Shown: positions 1 through 10,500 of the stretch, piece by piece
Layout of the letters: each line of letters opens with the position of its first letter
Numbering within the stretch: the stretch's first letter is position 1
Assembly (NCBI GenBank): GCA_011321815.1
Contig: DROS01000040.1
Span: forward strand, 62,001 to 126,000
DNA: 64,000 nucleotides
From: Gammaproteobacteria bacterium
GTDB taxonomy: Bacteria > Pseudomonadota > Gammaproteobacteria > SZUA-152
Direction: 5' to 3'
Translations under genes and position numbers: made by a program
The notes under the pieces: generated by a model
What the model was told of the DNA's origin: nothing
The model's input: the letters and a program-made list of their open reading frames with translations, nothing else
Databases searched by the model: none

Positions 1-1
1 T

Positions 2-1342
2 CTCACCTCCAACACCGCACTGCCTGCCACACAACAAATGGAAACCTGGTCGTTATTTTCAGTGACGCCCATAGGCCTGGCGCTGGTGATCACCGGCATT
101 GTCTATTTTGTGGTAGCCGGACGTTTTGTGCTGCCGGTCACCCAAAAACAGGAGGTCGGCTCAGCAACCAGCACCATGGCCTATTTTCAAAATATCTACG
201 GTCTGGATTATGCGCTGTTTGAAGTTTCTGTACCGTCAGACAGCCCACTGGTGGGGCACATGCTCGATGATGTGGAGCACGCCTGTAAAATCCGTGTTAT
301 CGCCTCGCAACGCGGTGCCGATAATCTGCGTATCGGCCCCGGAGGGCTGGCGCGCGACGTCGGTATCGAAGCCAACAGCGTATTGGGCATTCTTGCCTCA
401 CCAGAGAACCTCAATGCTTTCGTGGAAAAATTCGGCCTGGAGCTGCACAGTGATTTACTGACATTTTCCGAATCCCTCGCCGCCACCAAGGCAGGTATCG
501 CTGAAATGGTCATCCCACCCGGGTCGGGCCTCATTGGCAAAAGTGCGCGTGATGTATGGATGCGCAAAACCTATGGCATCGCCATGGTGGCCCTGCACCG
601 CAACGGCGAAACCCTGCGAGAAGGCGAGGGCATCCGCGATCTGCCGCTACAAGCGGGAGACACACTTGTCGTACACACCACCTGGGATGCATTTGCACGC
701 CTGCGGCACAACAAGGATTTTGTGTTGGTAACTACGGAATTTCCGCACGAAGAAATACGCCCGAACAAAGTGGGTGCCGCATTATTTTTCTTTGCTGTGG
801 CATTAGCGCTGGTATTATTCACAGATTTACGCCTGTCAGTGGCGCTACTCACCGGAGCCATCGGCATGATCCTGTCCGGCGTATTAAAAATCGAGGAGGC
901 ATACACCGCAATCTCGTGGAAAACAGTGTTCCTTCTCGCCAGTTTGATCCCTCTGGGACTGGCGGTGGAAACCTCGGGAACGGCCAAGTGGATCGCCGAG
1001 CAAACCCTGTCCGTGGTGGGCGACATGCCCACCTGGGTCATTCAAGGCTCAGTAGCCCTGTTGGCTACCTTCTTTACGTTAGTCATGTCCAATGTGGGGG
1101 CCACCGTATTGCTCGTGCCACTGGCGGTAAACATTGCCGTTGGCGCAGATGCGGACCCGGCAGTCTTTGCACTCACCGTCGCTATTGCCACCTCCAATTC
1201 GTTTCTGATCCCCACTCATCAGGTAAATGCGCTGATCATGGGCCCAGCCGGCTATCGGGTGTCCGATTTTCTGAAAGCTGGTGGTATCATGACGATTCTG
1301 TTTTTGGTAGTGATGATGCTGATGATGAATATTGTTTTTTAG
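2..1342 (+). CDS. SLC13-family permease with RCK_C domains (5' partial)
   Basis: The frame is open at the left edge, so the true start lies outside; about 446 codons are visible of a family usually near 600 residues. The visible part has one hydrophobic segment, then two soluble TrkA-C/RCK_C-like domains, then a second membrane half with several helices. The motif SNSFLIPTHQVNALIMGP near the C-terminus matches the sodium/anion-binding loop of DASS/SLC13 permeases. Such inner-membrane proteins import dicarboxylates, sulfate or similar anions with Na+; the substrate cannot be told from this sequence. The next gene is a Na+/H+ antiporter on the same strand, 168 bp away, so a sodium-linked pairing is possible but only inferred. 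Confidence 0.88.
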   Translation, partial: LTSNTALPATQQMETWSLFSVTPIGLALVITGIVYFVVAGRFVLPVTQKQEVGSATSTMAYFQNIYGLDYALFEVSVPSDSPLVGHMLDDVEHACKIRVIASQRGADNLRIGPGGLARDVGIEANSVLGILASPENLNAFVEKFGLELHSDLLTFSESLAATKAGIAEMVIPPGSGLIGKSARDVWMRKTYGIAMVALHRNGETLREGEGIRDLPLQAGDTLVVHTTWDAFARLRHNKDFVLVTTEFPHEEIRPNKVGAALFFFAVALALVLFTDLRLSVALLTGAIGMILSGVLKIEEAYTAISWKTVFLLASLIPLGLAVETSGTAKWIAEQTLSVVGDMPTWVIQGSVALLATFFTLVMSNVGATVLLVPLAVNIAVGADADPAVFALTVAIATSNSFLIPTHQVNALIMGPAGYRVSDFLKAGGIMTILFLVVMMLMMNIVF

Positions 1343-1510
1343 GTTTATACCTGAATTCCGCCAGCGCCTGTCGTGCCGGGCATTGCAACCCAAGGCATTC
1401 TGTAAATATTCAATACCGCATTCCATTTAGAATCATTTTGTTTTTTTATTACTGATCATTGCAGTCTACAGGGTGATAATTCACCTTCAGGCAAATAAAG
1501 GAATCTGTTT

Positions 1511-2905
1511 GTGAACAAATTTTTATTGGTGATAGTAGCCATCCTGTTGCCAGGATTCGCGGCAGCATCTACAACAGTTGGCGAAACACTGGACCTGACC
1601 AGACATCCTGTTGGTTATGCCGCCATCGCGGTTTTTGTGCTGGCCTACCTGTTTGTGATGGCAGAAGAGTTCACCCAGCTACGTAAATCCAAGCCGGTAG
1701 TGCTTGCCGCTGGCATCATTTGGGCAATGATCGCTGCGGTATACGTCAGCAATGGCATGACCCACGAGGCTGAAGCAGCGGTGCGCCACAACCTGTTGGA
1801 ATACGCTGAATTGATGCTATTCCTGCTCGTGGCAATGACCTATGTCAACACCATGGAAGAGCGTCGGGTATTCGATGCGCTGCGCTCCTGGCTTATTCGC
1901 AAAGGCTTCAGCTTCCGTCAACTCTTCTGGCTCACCGGCATCCTCGCTTTTTTTATCTCGCCGGTGGCAGACAACCTCACCACGGCCCTGCTGATGTGCG
2001 CTGTCGTGCTCGCGGTCGGCGGTGACAATACCCGCTTCATCAGCATTGCCTGCATCAACATCGTCGTCGCCGCTAATGCTGGTGGTGCTTTCAGTCCTTT
2101 CGGCGATATTACAACCCTGATGGTATGGCAAAAAGGCATGGTGGAGTTCTGGGGCTTCTTTGCCCTGTTCCTGCCCTCAGTGCTCAACTTTGTGGTGCCC
2201 GCAGCCATCATGCACTTCGCCATCCCTGCAGAACAACCCACCACCAGCGATGAAATGGTGCCCATGAAACGTGGGGCACGGCGCATCATCGGCCTGTTCC
2301 TGGTCACTATCGCCACCGCCGTCAGCTTCCACAACTTTCTGTACCTGCCGCCGGTAATCGGCATGCTTACCGGCCTGGGTTATCTACAGCTGTTTGGCTA
2401 CTTTCTGAAAAAAACCGCACGTGTCGACGAAAACAACGACAATCGCCGTATGGGAGAAGTCGTGCCTTTCGATGTTTTCAACAAAGTGGCGCGCGCCGAA
2501 TGGGACACCCTGTTATTTTTTTACGGCGTAGTGTTATGTGTGGGAGGACTAGGCTTCATCGGCTACCTGTCACTCACCTCGGAGATAATGTACACCCAGT
2601 GGGGCGCGACCAACGCCAATATTGCTGTAGGTGTACTGTCGGCCATTGTCGACAATATTCCGGTGATGTTTGCTGTGCTTACCATGAATCCGGATATGTC
2701 CACCGGGCAGTGGCTACTGGTAACATTAACTGCGGGCGTAGGTGGCAGCCTGCTGTCTATCGGATCTGCCGCCGGGGTAGCCTTGATGGGACAGGCGCGT
2801 GGCCAGTACACTTTTTTCTCCCACCTCAAATGGGCTCCGGTCATTGCGCTGGGCTATATGGCCAGCATTGGCATGCACATGTGGGTCAATGCCGACTTGT
2901 TTTAG
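1511..2905 (+). CDS. nhaD: NhaD-type Na+/H+ antiporter
   Basis: The 464-residue protein has an N-terminal hydrophobic signal-like segment ending near AAAS and about a dozen further membrane helices. It contains the conserved stretches SPVADNLTTALLMCAVV and AIVDNIPVMFAVLTMN typical of NhaD antiporters of the ion-transporter superfamily. It would exchange cytoplasmic Na+ (or Li+) for protons across the inner membrane and contribute to salt and pH balance, which fits a marine or saline habitat. The start is a GTG preceded by AAAGGA about nine bases upstream. It ends 48 bp before the convergent chpC gene. Length and motifs agree with the family, so the call is firm; the ion preference is not visible. 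Confidence 0.9.
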   Translation: MNKFLLVIVAILLPGFAAASTTVGETLDLTRHPVGYAAIAVFVLAYLFVMAEEFTQLRKSKPVVLAAGIIWAMIAAVYVSNGMTHEAEAAVRHNLLEYAELMLFLLVAMTYVNTMEERRVFDALRSWLIRKGFSFRQLFWLTGILAFFISPVADNLTTALLMCAVVLAVGGDNTRFISIACINIVVAANAGGAFSPFGDITTLMVWQKGMVEFWGFFALFLPSVLNFVVPAAIMHFAIPAEQPTTSDEMVPMKRGARRIIGLFLVTIATAVSFHNFLYLPPVIGMLTGLGYLQLFGYFLKKTARVDENNDNRRMGEVVPFDVFNKVARAEWDTLLFFYGVVLCVGGLGFIGYLSLTSEIMYTQWGATNANIAVGVLSAIVDNIPVMFAVLTMNPDMSTGQWLLVTLTAGVGGSLLSIGSAAGVALMGQARGQYTFFSHLKWAPVIALGYMASIGMHMWVNADLF

Positions 2906-2953
2906 GAAGTGTTAACCCCCTTGGCATTGCAATGTTGCACCGACAATAAAATA

Positions 2954-3433
2954 TTATTTTATTTTTCTGATTTCTGCGGCCAATAATGTTTCAATTTTAT
3001 TTTGGTCAGGAATCACCACTGTCATATCGGCAAGCTGCGCCTGCTCACTGACAAGAGGAGGCTTTTTCCCCGGCGTTTTAACGGTGCTGATAGTGGATTT
3101 TTCCAGCCTCATGAGCTTGGGGATGCCCTGTGACACCACACCATAAAAGGGTAATTTTTCATCCCCACCAATACCGTTGAGCACCGCAATATGTACGTTG
3201 TCCATCGGTGTGCTGCTGGCAATATCATTGGCCGCCTCAAAGGAAATTACCGGAATACGCACACCACGCCAATCCATCATCCCCAAAAACCACCTGGGTG
3301 TTTTTTTCACAGGATTCAATTCGCTTGGGCGCACCACTTCAGCGATACAGGTATTGGGCAACACCATGTTCATGCCCACAAGCGGAATCAGCTGGGTGCG
3401 AATAACACTGCTTTTTTCATCGGTCTGTGTCAT
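2954..3433 (-). CDS. chpC: CheW-like adaptor ChpC
   Basis: This 159-residue protein consists of one CheW-like domain: LPNTCIAEVV, MMDWRGVRIPVISFE and the C-terminal KIETLL helix are recognisable. CheW proteins bridge methyl-accepting receptors and the CheA kinase. Position decides the name: it is the last gene of the pil-chp cluster, downstream of chpB (39-bp gap), where Pseudomonas has ChpC, an accessory second CheW besides PilI. By analogy it could feed extra receptors into ChpA, but no partner is visible. The ATG start at 3433 is conserved in register with the domain. Transcription probably comes from upstream in the operon, as there is no room for much of a promoter. Confidence 0.85.
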   Translation of the reverse strand: MTQTDEKSSVIRTQLIPLVGMNMVLPNTCIAEVVRPSELNPVKKTPRWFLGMMDWRGVRIPVISFEAANDIASSTPMDNVHIAVLNGIGGDEKLPFYGVVSQGIPKLMRLEKSTISTVKTPGKKPPLVSEQAQLADMTVVIPDQNKIETLLAAEIRKIK

Positions 3434-3472
3434 GGTCGTATTCTCTGGCCGCTAATTGAAAATTTGAGTCGG

Positions 3473-4534
3473 TTAATCACGATAATACTGGTAAAGCCTT
3501 TCCGCGAGGGCTTGTGGGTTGGCGCTAAAAGTTACTGTATTGGTTTTACGTGCCTGGTCCGGCATGCTGCTGATCACACAGCTATCGACATCCTGTGCCC
3601 AGACAATACCACCATGTCGCGCCATGGCCTCACAACCGCGGGCCCCATCATCCCCCATACCACTAAACACAATAGTCCCCGCCATGTTGCCATAATGACG
3701 GGCCACTGCATCCATAACGTTGTCAATGCTGGGGGAATAGATGGCGCTTTCCATCGCAGGAGTAAGCGAAAGATAACCATCTTCGGTAATTTTTATATCT
3801 TTGTCAGCCGGGGTCAGAATCACTTCATGATGCCGAATCAGGTGTCCGGCCCGGCCCGCCAAAACGGTAAACGGCGTAACGCGATTAAGCTGTTCTGCCA
3901 GCAGGGATATATGATTAGCGCCAATATGTTGAGCAAGAATAAATGCAACGGGCAAATCTTCTTCCACCGTCGCCAGAAATTGGCGCACGGCCTGCGGCCC
4001 ACCTAGCGAGGCGCCAAGCACCCAGGTATTGACCGCCGCACCCATGGGCTTTTCAGTGGTATTTGCCACATCAGGTGTTGTTGATACCCCGGCAATGGGC
4101 TCGATGACAGGTATCTCAATGTCCGCCTGCGGGGCGCTTAATATAGCTTCTGTTACATCCGGTTTACCGGCAGATTCGGCAACAGGCTCATGGCATGTGG
4201 CAATGTCTGATAATTTGCGCGCAAGTTTTTTTGCCCACAGTGCATTGGCGCCGCCACCGGCAGGGCTGCTGTCGTTAAAAAATATTGGTAGTGCATCGTA
4301 ATCAAGCAGAGTGTCGATGATATCCGTTTCAGAGCCGTTTTCTTCGCTCAAATCGACCAGCAACACGTCCGGTGACGCATTTTCCAGCTGGGCCAAAAAA
4401 CCGTCACCTGGCAACTCATGCGCGACCACATTCAGGCCTGCATCTTCCAACAAAGATGAAAGCCGTTGTTGCATTTTTTCCGAAGTGGCGAGAATCGCAA
4501 CCCGGGTGGCTGAATGATTCATGACATCAGACAT
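3473..4534 (-). CDS. chpB: CheB-type protein-glutamate methylesterase ChpB
   Basis: The 353-residue protein has a C-terminal CheB methylesterase domain (about 168-350) with the catalytic serine in GASLGGPQAV (S176), histidine in AQHIGANHI (H203) and aspartate in GMGDDGA (D296). It would remove methyl groups added to PilJ by PilK, giving adaptation in the Pil-Chp pathway. The N-terminal region (1-115) looks like a decayed receiver: D61 sits where the phospho-acceptor should be, but the usual acidic pair after the first strand is replaced by LATSEK. A linker rich in Pro, Ala and Val (about 116-165) joins the two. The gene lies 15 bp after chpA and no strong ribosome-binding site is seen; Met5 is an alternative start. 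Confidence 0.9.
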   Translation of the reverse strand: MSDVMNHSATRVAILATSEKMQQRLSSLLEDAGLNVVAHELPGDGFLAQLENASPDVLLVDLSEENGSETDIIDTLLDYDALPIFFNDSSPAGGGANALWAKKLARKLSDIATCHEPVAESAGKPDVTEAILSAPQADIEIPVIEPIAGVSTTPDVANTTEKPMGAAVNTWVLGASLGGPQAVRQFLATVEEDLPVAFILAQHIGANHISLLAEQLNRVTPFTVLAGRAGHLIRHHEVILTPADKDIKITEDGYLSLTPAMESAIYSPSIDNVMDAVARHYGNMAGTIVFSGMGDDGARGCEAMARHGGIVWAQDVDSCVISSMPDQARKTNTVTFSANPQALAERLYQYYRD

Positions 4535-4549
4535 TGAAACAAGACATTT

Positions 4550-7500
4550 TTAATGCAGCTTAATGTCGGTGAGTACACGAATATTTTCGATGAGTTCCTG
4601 TTCCTGATACGGCTTACCCATGTATTGGTTGACACCGATGTCAAGGGCACGCTGGCGATGTTTGTCACCGGTGCGGGAAGTGATCATGATTATGGGTATG
4701 GTTTTTAGACGCTCATCATTACGCATGGTGGTGGCCAGCTCGTAACCATCCATGCGTGGCATTTCAACATCCAGCAACATAATATCGGGCGTTTGCTCAA
4801 GCATTACCGTAAGCGCATCCACCCCGTCTTTGGCGGTAATGATGTTGTAGTTATAGCGTTTCAGCAAACGTTCAGTAACTTTACGCACAGTAATGGAATC
4901 GTCGACAATCATCACTGTCAGCATCTGTTTTTCTGCCGCTGCCACTTCTTCTATGCTTGGCATTAACGGTGCGGGTTGGCCATGTTGTTGCGCCAGAGCA
5001 GAACGTACCAGGTTACCGATATCGAGAATCAACGCAACTTGCCCATCGGGCAAAATAGTCGCGCCGGACAACACACTGACGGTGCTCAATTGTGGCCCCA
5101 CGGATTTAATAACAATTTCCTGCCGACCCAGCAAAGTGTCTACATGTAAGGCAATACGATGCTCCGCAACGCGGATCAGCATTAATGGTACCCGCTGGCG
5201 CTTTGCCGGTAGTTGTGGTGTTGTACCCTGCAATACCATACCAAGGTTCAGATACTGGTATCGTTGCCCGGCATATTCAAAATGGCTCTTTTCATTGGCA
5301 ATCAGCGGTACCAGTTCATCACTGCCAACACGCACCACATGTTCGATATTCGGCAACTGAATGGCATAGGTTGCATCAGCCACCTGTACCATCAACGCTT
5401 GGTTGACCAATACAGTAAGTGGCAGACGCAAGGTAAATGTCGTGCGCTTGCCTGCCTCAGAATCAATATACAAAGTGCCGCCCAGTTGTTTGACCTCCGT
5501 ATTGACTACGTCCAGGCCAACACCCCGGCCGGAAACCTGGGTAACTTCTTCTGCAGTACTGAAACCGGGCTCAAGAATGAACTTCATGATTTCAGAATCA
5601 CTCAGATTGGCGTCGGCCAGCATGCGGCCTTTTTCAATGGCTTTTTTACGCAGTGCGTCAAGATTGATGCCAGCACCATCATCCGAAATGACCAGCACCA
5701 CTTCAGAACCCTCGTGTGTAAAAGCAATGTGTACATTGCCTTTGGCGGGCTTGCCTGCTTTGGCGCGGTCTTCCGGCATTTCCAGGCCATGGCCGATGGC
5801 ATTGCGCAGAATATGCTCCAACGCAGGTACAATACGATTAAGCTGGGTGCGGTCAATTTCACCTTCACCACCTGTCACCAGCAAATCTGCCTCTTTACCA
5901 ACTTCTGCACAGGTCTGGCGCATAATACGGCGTAAACGTGGCAATACACTGGAAAAGGAAATCATGCGGGTACGCATCAAACCTTCTTGCAGTTCACTGG
6001 TCACCCGCTGTTGTTGCAACAGCAACACATCAGTCTCACTGGACAGATTGTCCAGCAGACTCTGAATACTGGTTAAATCCCCAAGACTTTCCACCATGCC
6101 GCGGGAAAGTTGTTGCATGGTAGAGAAGCGATCCATTTCCAGCGGATCAAAATCTTCGGTATCCGTGGAGGTGGTTTCATGCCGGTACATAATCTGGGTT
6201 TCAGTTTCAATTTCGAACTTGCGCAACTGTTCACGTAAGCGCTGCACAGTCTGATCCAATTCCGCAAGATTAAAGCGCGAGGCCCCCAATTGTTGGGTAA
6301 TGCGAGAATTATAAATATTGATTTCGCCTGAAAAATTAACCAGGTTGTTCAACAGGTCTGCCCGCACACGCACTTGCTCATCGGTTGTGGTGGTTTTATT
6401 TGCGGTGTTGCTTATGCCCACCTGATCAAGCGATATGTTTTCCGTCAGCTCTTCCGTTTCTTCTGCAGAAGCGATAACGGGTGTTGCGGAAGTTTCATGT
6501 AAATCTGTTTCTGTTACTTCAGCTTTTTTTTCAACATCCGTTTCAACAACCGGAGGCGTTTCATCGACAGCAGAAACATCAAAGGTCTTACCGCTAATGG
6601 CTGCGTCAAGTTGTGCGAGCAGGTGGGTGGGCGTGGAAATAGGTTGTAGCTTACGCGCGGTTTCCAGGCCCGTTACCAGCCAGTCGTGACAAGACTGAAT
6701 CACATCAATATGTGCGGGCAATGGTTCAATACGTCCATCAACAATACGTTCCAGCAGGGACTCCATGGCATGAGCCAGATCACCCACCGCAAGCACATTG
6801 GCCATGCGTGCGCCACCTTTTAGGGTGTGCAACAAACGTTGCAATTCAGCAACATGATCAAGCTGATCATGTTGACCAACCCATTTCTGCAAAATATTCT
6901 CGGTGCTTTCCTGTAACTCGTCAGCCTCTTCGAGAAACACTTCGAGCAGATCCGGGTCATAATCCACATCGGTTGCGGCAGAAACTGCTTCCGGTTCAGT
7001 GCTGACAACATTTAAATCAGCGGCTTCGTTGCCCAGCTCTTCAAAAGCGCTCTCGGGTAATCCTTCCGGAGTCGTATCGTCGCCCGGAATAATTAATTCA
7101 TCGACACCTTCTTTTTCAGACAGTAAATCATCGGCACTGGCCTCACTGACAATGGCGTCATCAACAACAGGCATGTCGCCGCTGCTTCCCGGGATTGGTT
7201 CACTTTCTCCGGTATCGACTGCGGTTGTGGCAAGGCGGGTAATTTGTGCGCGCAATTCACTGGCATCCTCCGGCACATCACCATTGCGTACCTGCTGAAT
7301 AGCAAGCGCCAACCAATCGAGACCCTGTTGTACCAATTCCGGTAATTCTGCTGCTGTGGGTCTATGGGCCTCAGTAATGTTTTCCAGGGCGGACTCCAAA
7401 TCGTGGGCCAGATCACCAATCGCAAAAATATTGGCCAGGCGCGCGCCCCCTTTCAATGTATGCAATGCACGCTGTAATTCCATAAGTGCGGCATGATCAT

Positions 7501-10500
7501 CCTTGGAAATCGCCCACTGCTGCATCAGGGCATCGGTACTGGCCAGAATTTCATCCGCCTCTTCGGTGAAAATGGCAATGAGTTCATCATCTTCTTCGTC
7601 AGTTGCATCAAGAGCTGCTGCCGCTGCCACAAAATTGTCCAGGTTTGATACTTCGGGCACCGGCGTAGCCATGGTGGCTTCATGCAAGGCAGCGATCCGG
7701 CTTAGCAAGTCCGATTGATCCGCAGCAACGAAGGCTTCATCAGTGAAAGTGGCTGCAATGATTTCGATAACATCAGCAATCTGGCGCAACAGATCCTGTC
7801 CGTCACTATCCAGGGGAAGTGCCCGCTCATGCATTGCCCTGATCAAGCGATCCATGGGCTCGCTGAGTTCAGAAATGGATATAACATCCGCCATACGTGC
7901 ACTGCCATGCAAGGTGTGCAAAGCACGATGCAAATCGTCGTCCACTACGGCTTCATTACCACCTGCATTGGATAGAAATTCCCGGATGGCGCGAATATGC
8001 GTCGCAGTCTCTTTGCGAAAAACTTCAACAAGGGCTGATTCTCGCTCAGGTACAGGTGGAGCAGCTTCTGGCTCATCACCAAAAACTTCGTCCAGCTCTG
8101 CTGACGGCGTAAGCTCAAGCGCAATATCTTCCAGCTCGTTGATGGAGCTCTCCAGCGAGAGCGCATTATCATCCAGTGACTGGCTATCGTCCGGCATCGA
8201 AAGATCCAGGGATGCCAGCAGATCCTCATCCGGCTCGACGCCCTGATCAGGCAGTGATGGCTCTTCATGATGTTCCGGTGACAATACTTCCGTTTCACTC
8301 GACGGTGGCGCCTCCGCATCGCTTGCTTTATCGTCCACAATACTCGTTACTGCCGGCATGGCCACAGAGGCAATATCACTGGCACTGAATTCACTGCCAT
8401 CAGTCATGGCATCAGCTTGTGCAGCCAAAGCTTTGACGGGTGGGCGCACGTTAGTCTCTTTTTTCAAATGTGCCAACAAGCCACGCACAACCGTTTCTGC
8501 GTTTTCCAACAAGGTAAACATGCCCGGATTGGGGACAATTTTATTGTCCAGCACCCGATTGAGTAGATTTTCGATGGACCAGGCGAAATCCCCCATAACC
8601 ATAGCGCCCGCCAAACGACCACTGCCCTTGATGGTATGATAAGAACGCCGTAAGGTTTCCAGTGATTTTGTATCGTCGTTATTGGCGCGCCAGGCATGCA
8701 GACAATCCGTCATGGTGCCAAGCACTTCGTCGGCTTCTTCCACAAAAATTTCGAGAATTTCTTCGTCAATATTTTCTTCCCGGTATTCTTCAGCTCCCGC
8801 CAGTGGCGCTGTAGCTGACGGGTCTTCCAGTGCAAACTCTTCACCACCGGTAACAATTTCCTGTGTTGCCTCGCTGGAGACATCAGAAAATGATGTACTC
8901 ATCGCCAGTTCTTGTGTTTGGTTGGGGTCATCAATCACTGTGGTTTCTGGTGAAACCGGGGAATTAGTGACTGAGCCGGCGGATTTTTTTCTGGACGACA
9001 GGACATCGGTTTCCACATTAATGAGTGCGGAAACCGATTCAACAGGGTGTCCCAATTGCTCCACACTGATTTCTGCAACTGCCAGTACGCCCTCTGGCTG
9101 GCCACGACCTTCCTCAATGGCTTCCAGGTAGTATTCAATGCTGGTGATGGCATCGGCAAGGCCATCGAGTTTGGCGGAGCCCGGGTGAACCTGCGCAGAA
9201 ATCACATCTTCGCGAATAAAGGCATTGGCAGCCCCCAATAATTTTGCAGCACGTTCAAGATTCATTACCGCCAACGCGCCCTGAATTTGTGCCAGCTTTG
9301 CGGGGGCTTCGGCAATCACCTCAAACTGATTGGGTTCAACTGCGAAAGTATTAAAAGCTTCCTTGACATCGGCAAGCACGGACTTGGCTTCTTTAATGAC
9401 CAAATTGGTTATTTGCACTTGCTCGGTGCGTGGCAACAATACTTCAGGGGAATCCGCGCCATCATTGACGGTAAGATCCGGCGCATCGGCTTCGAAGTGT
9501 GCCTGCTTGCTTTCTTTTAGATGATCCAGCGAAGATTCAACATAAAGAAGTGCACTGGCGACTTCCATTAAATCAGTGTCAGCAGGATCTTCACCTTTTT
9601 CAACAAGCTGTTGAAGATGTGTAACCTGATCTTGTATTACCCTGCGCAAATCACCCAGACTGAGCATGGCCAGCGTATCAGCCGTACGCGCCAGATTTTG
9701 TATCAGCGGTGACAGCTCACTGATCTCACGCTCAGCATTGCGCACAAAAATATCCAGCTGATCTTTTACATGCAACAAATCATCTTTCAGAACAGCGGAA
9801 ACACTGTCCATAATATCAGCTGTTGAACCTTTGAGTTCATCCTCGGCCTGTTCCAGCGAACCACCATAGGGCAACAACTGTTCGAGATTAAATGCCTGCT
9901 TCAGGGTGGTCACTCGCGGCCCCGTCGATGTGGCGGTCCCCGTATAATAAAGGCAGTTTTTAATCAGATCATAAGGCTCGGCTGTTTCAATCGCAGCTTC
10001 ACCATCTTTGATCAGCCGCCTGATTTCCCGATCAACCTGGCCCAGCAACATTTTTACCGCTGAACTGTTTTGCAGACCCTTGTCAATCAATGATTCAATA
10101 ATGCCGCCCACAACCCACCAAAGACGTTGGCCGGCAACAGAATTACAGGCATTTTGTAATTCACGCAGTACAGCAGCCATTTTTTTCAGGCTGCCGGCGG
10201 CATCTTTATCGCGCAGCAAACCCAGCAATGAAATTTGATAAATGGGTCGTAATTTTTTCGCGTAAGCTTGTATTTCGGGATAGTTCCTGCCAGGCGCAGG
10301 ACGTTTTTCCGGCGGTAACACCCCTAAATCAGGTGAAAAGAAGGCATTTTCGCTGAGCAGGGGTTCACCCCGCGCTGCACGCATGTCATTGAGCAGGGGT
10401 GTCAACACAACGGGCAAATCAGGGTGGCCATTTTCCAGGCGCTCAAGATAGGCAGGCAATTGCAGTGTGGCGCGAATCAATACCTCAAAAGCATCCTGCT

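Noticed and set aside
556-1455. A 299-codon open frame overlapping the SLC13-type permease gene in another frame
   Set aside because: The permease frame has clear family motifs; the other frame is Arg/His/Gly-rich with no domain, a by-product of codon bias.
3191-4006. A 271-codon plus-strand frame antisense to chpC and chpB
   Set aside because: It spans two genes with intact motifs on the other strand and has no recognisable domain.
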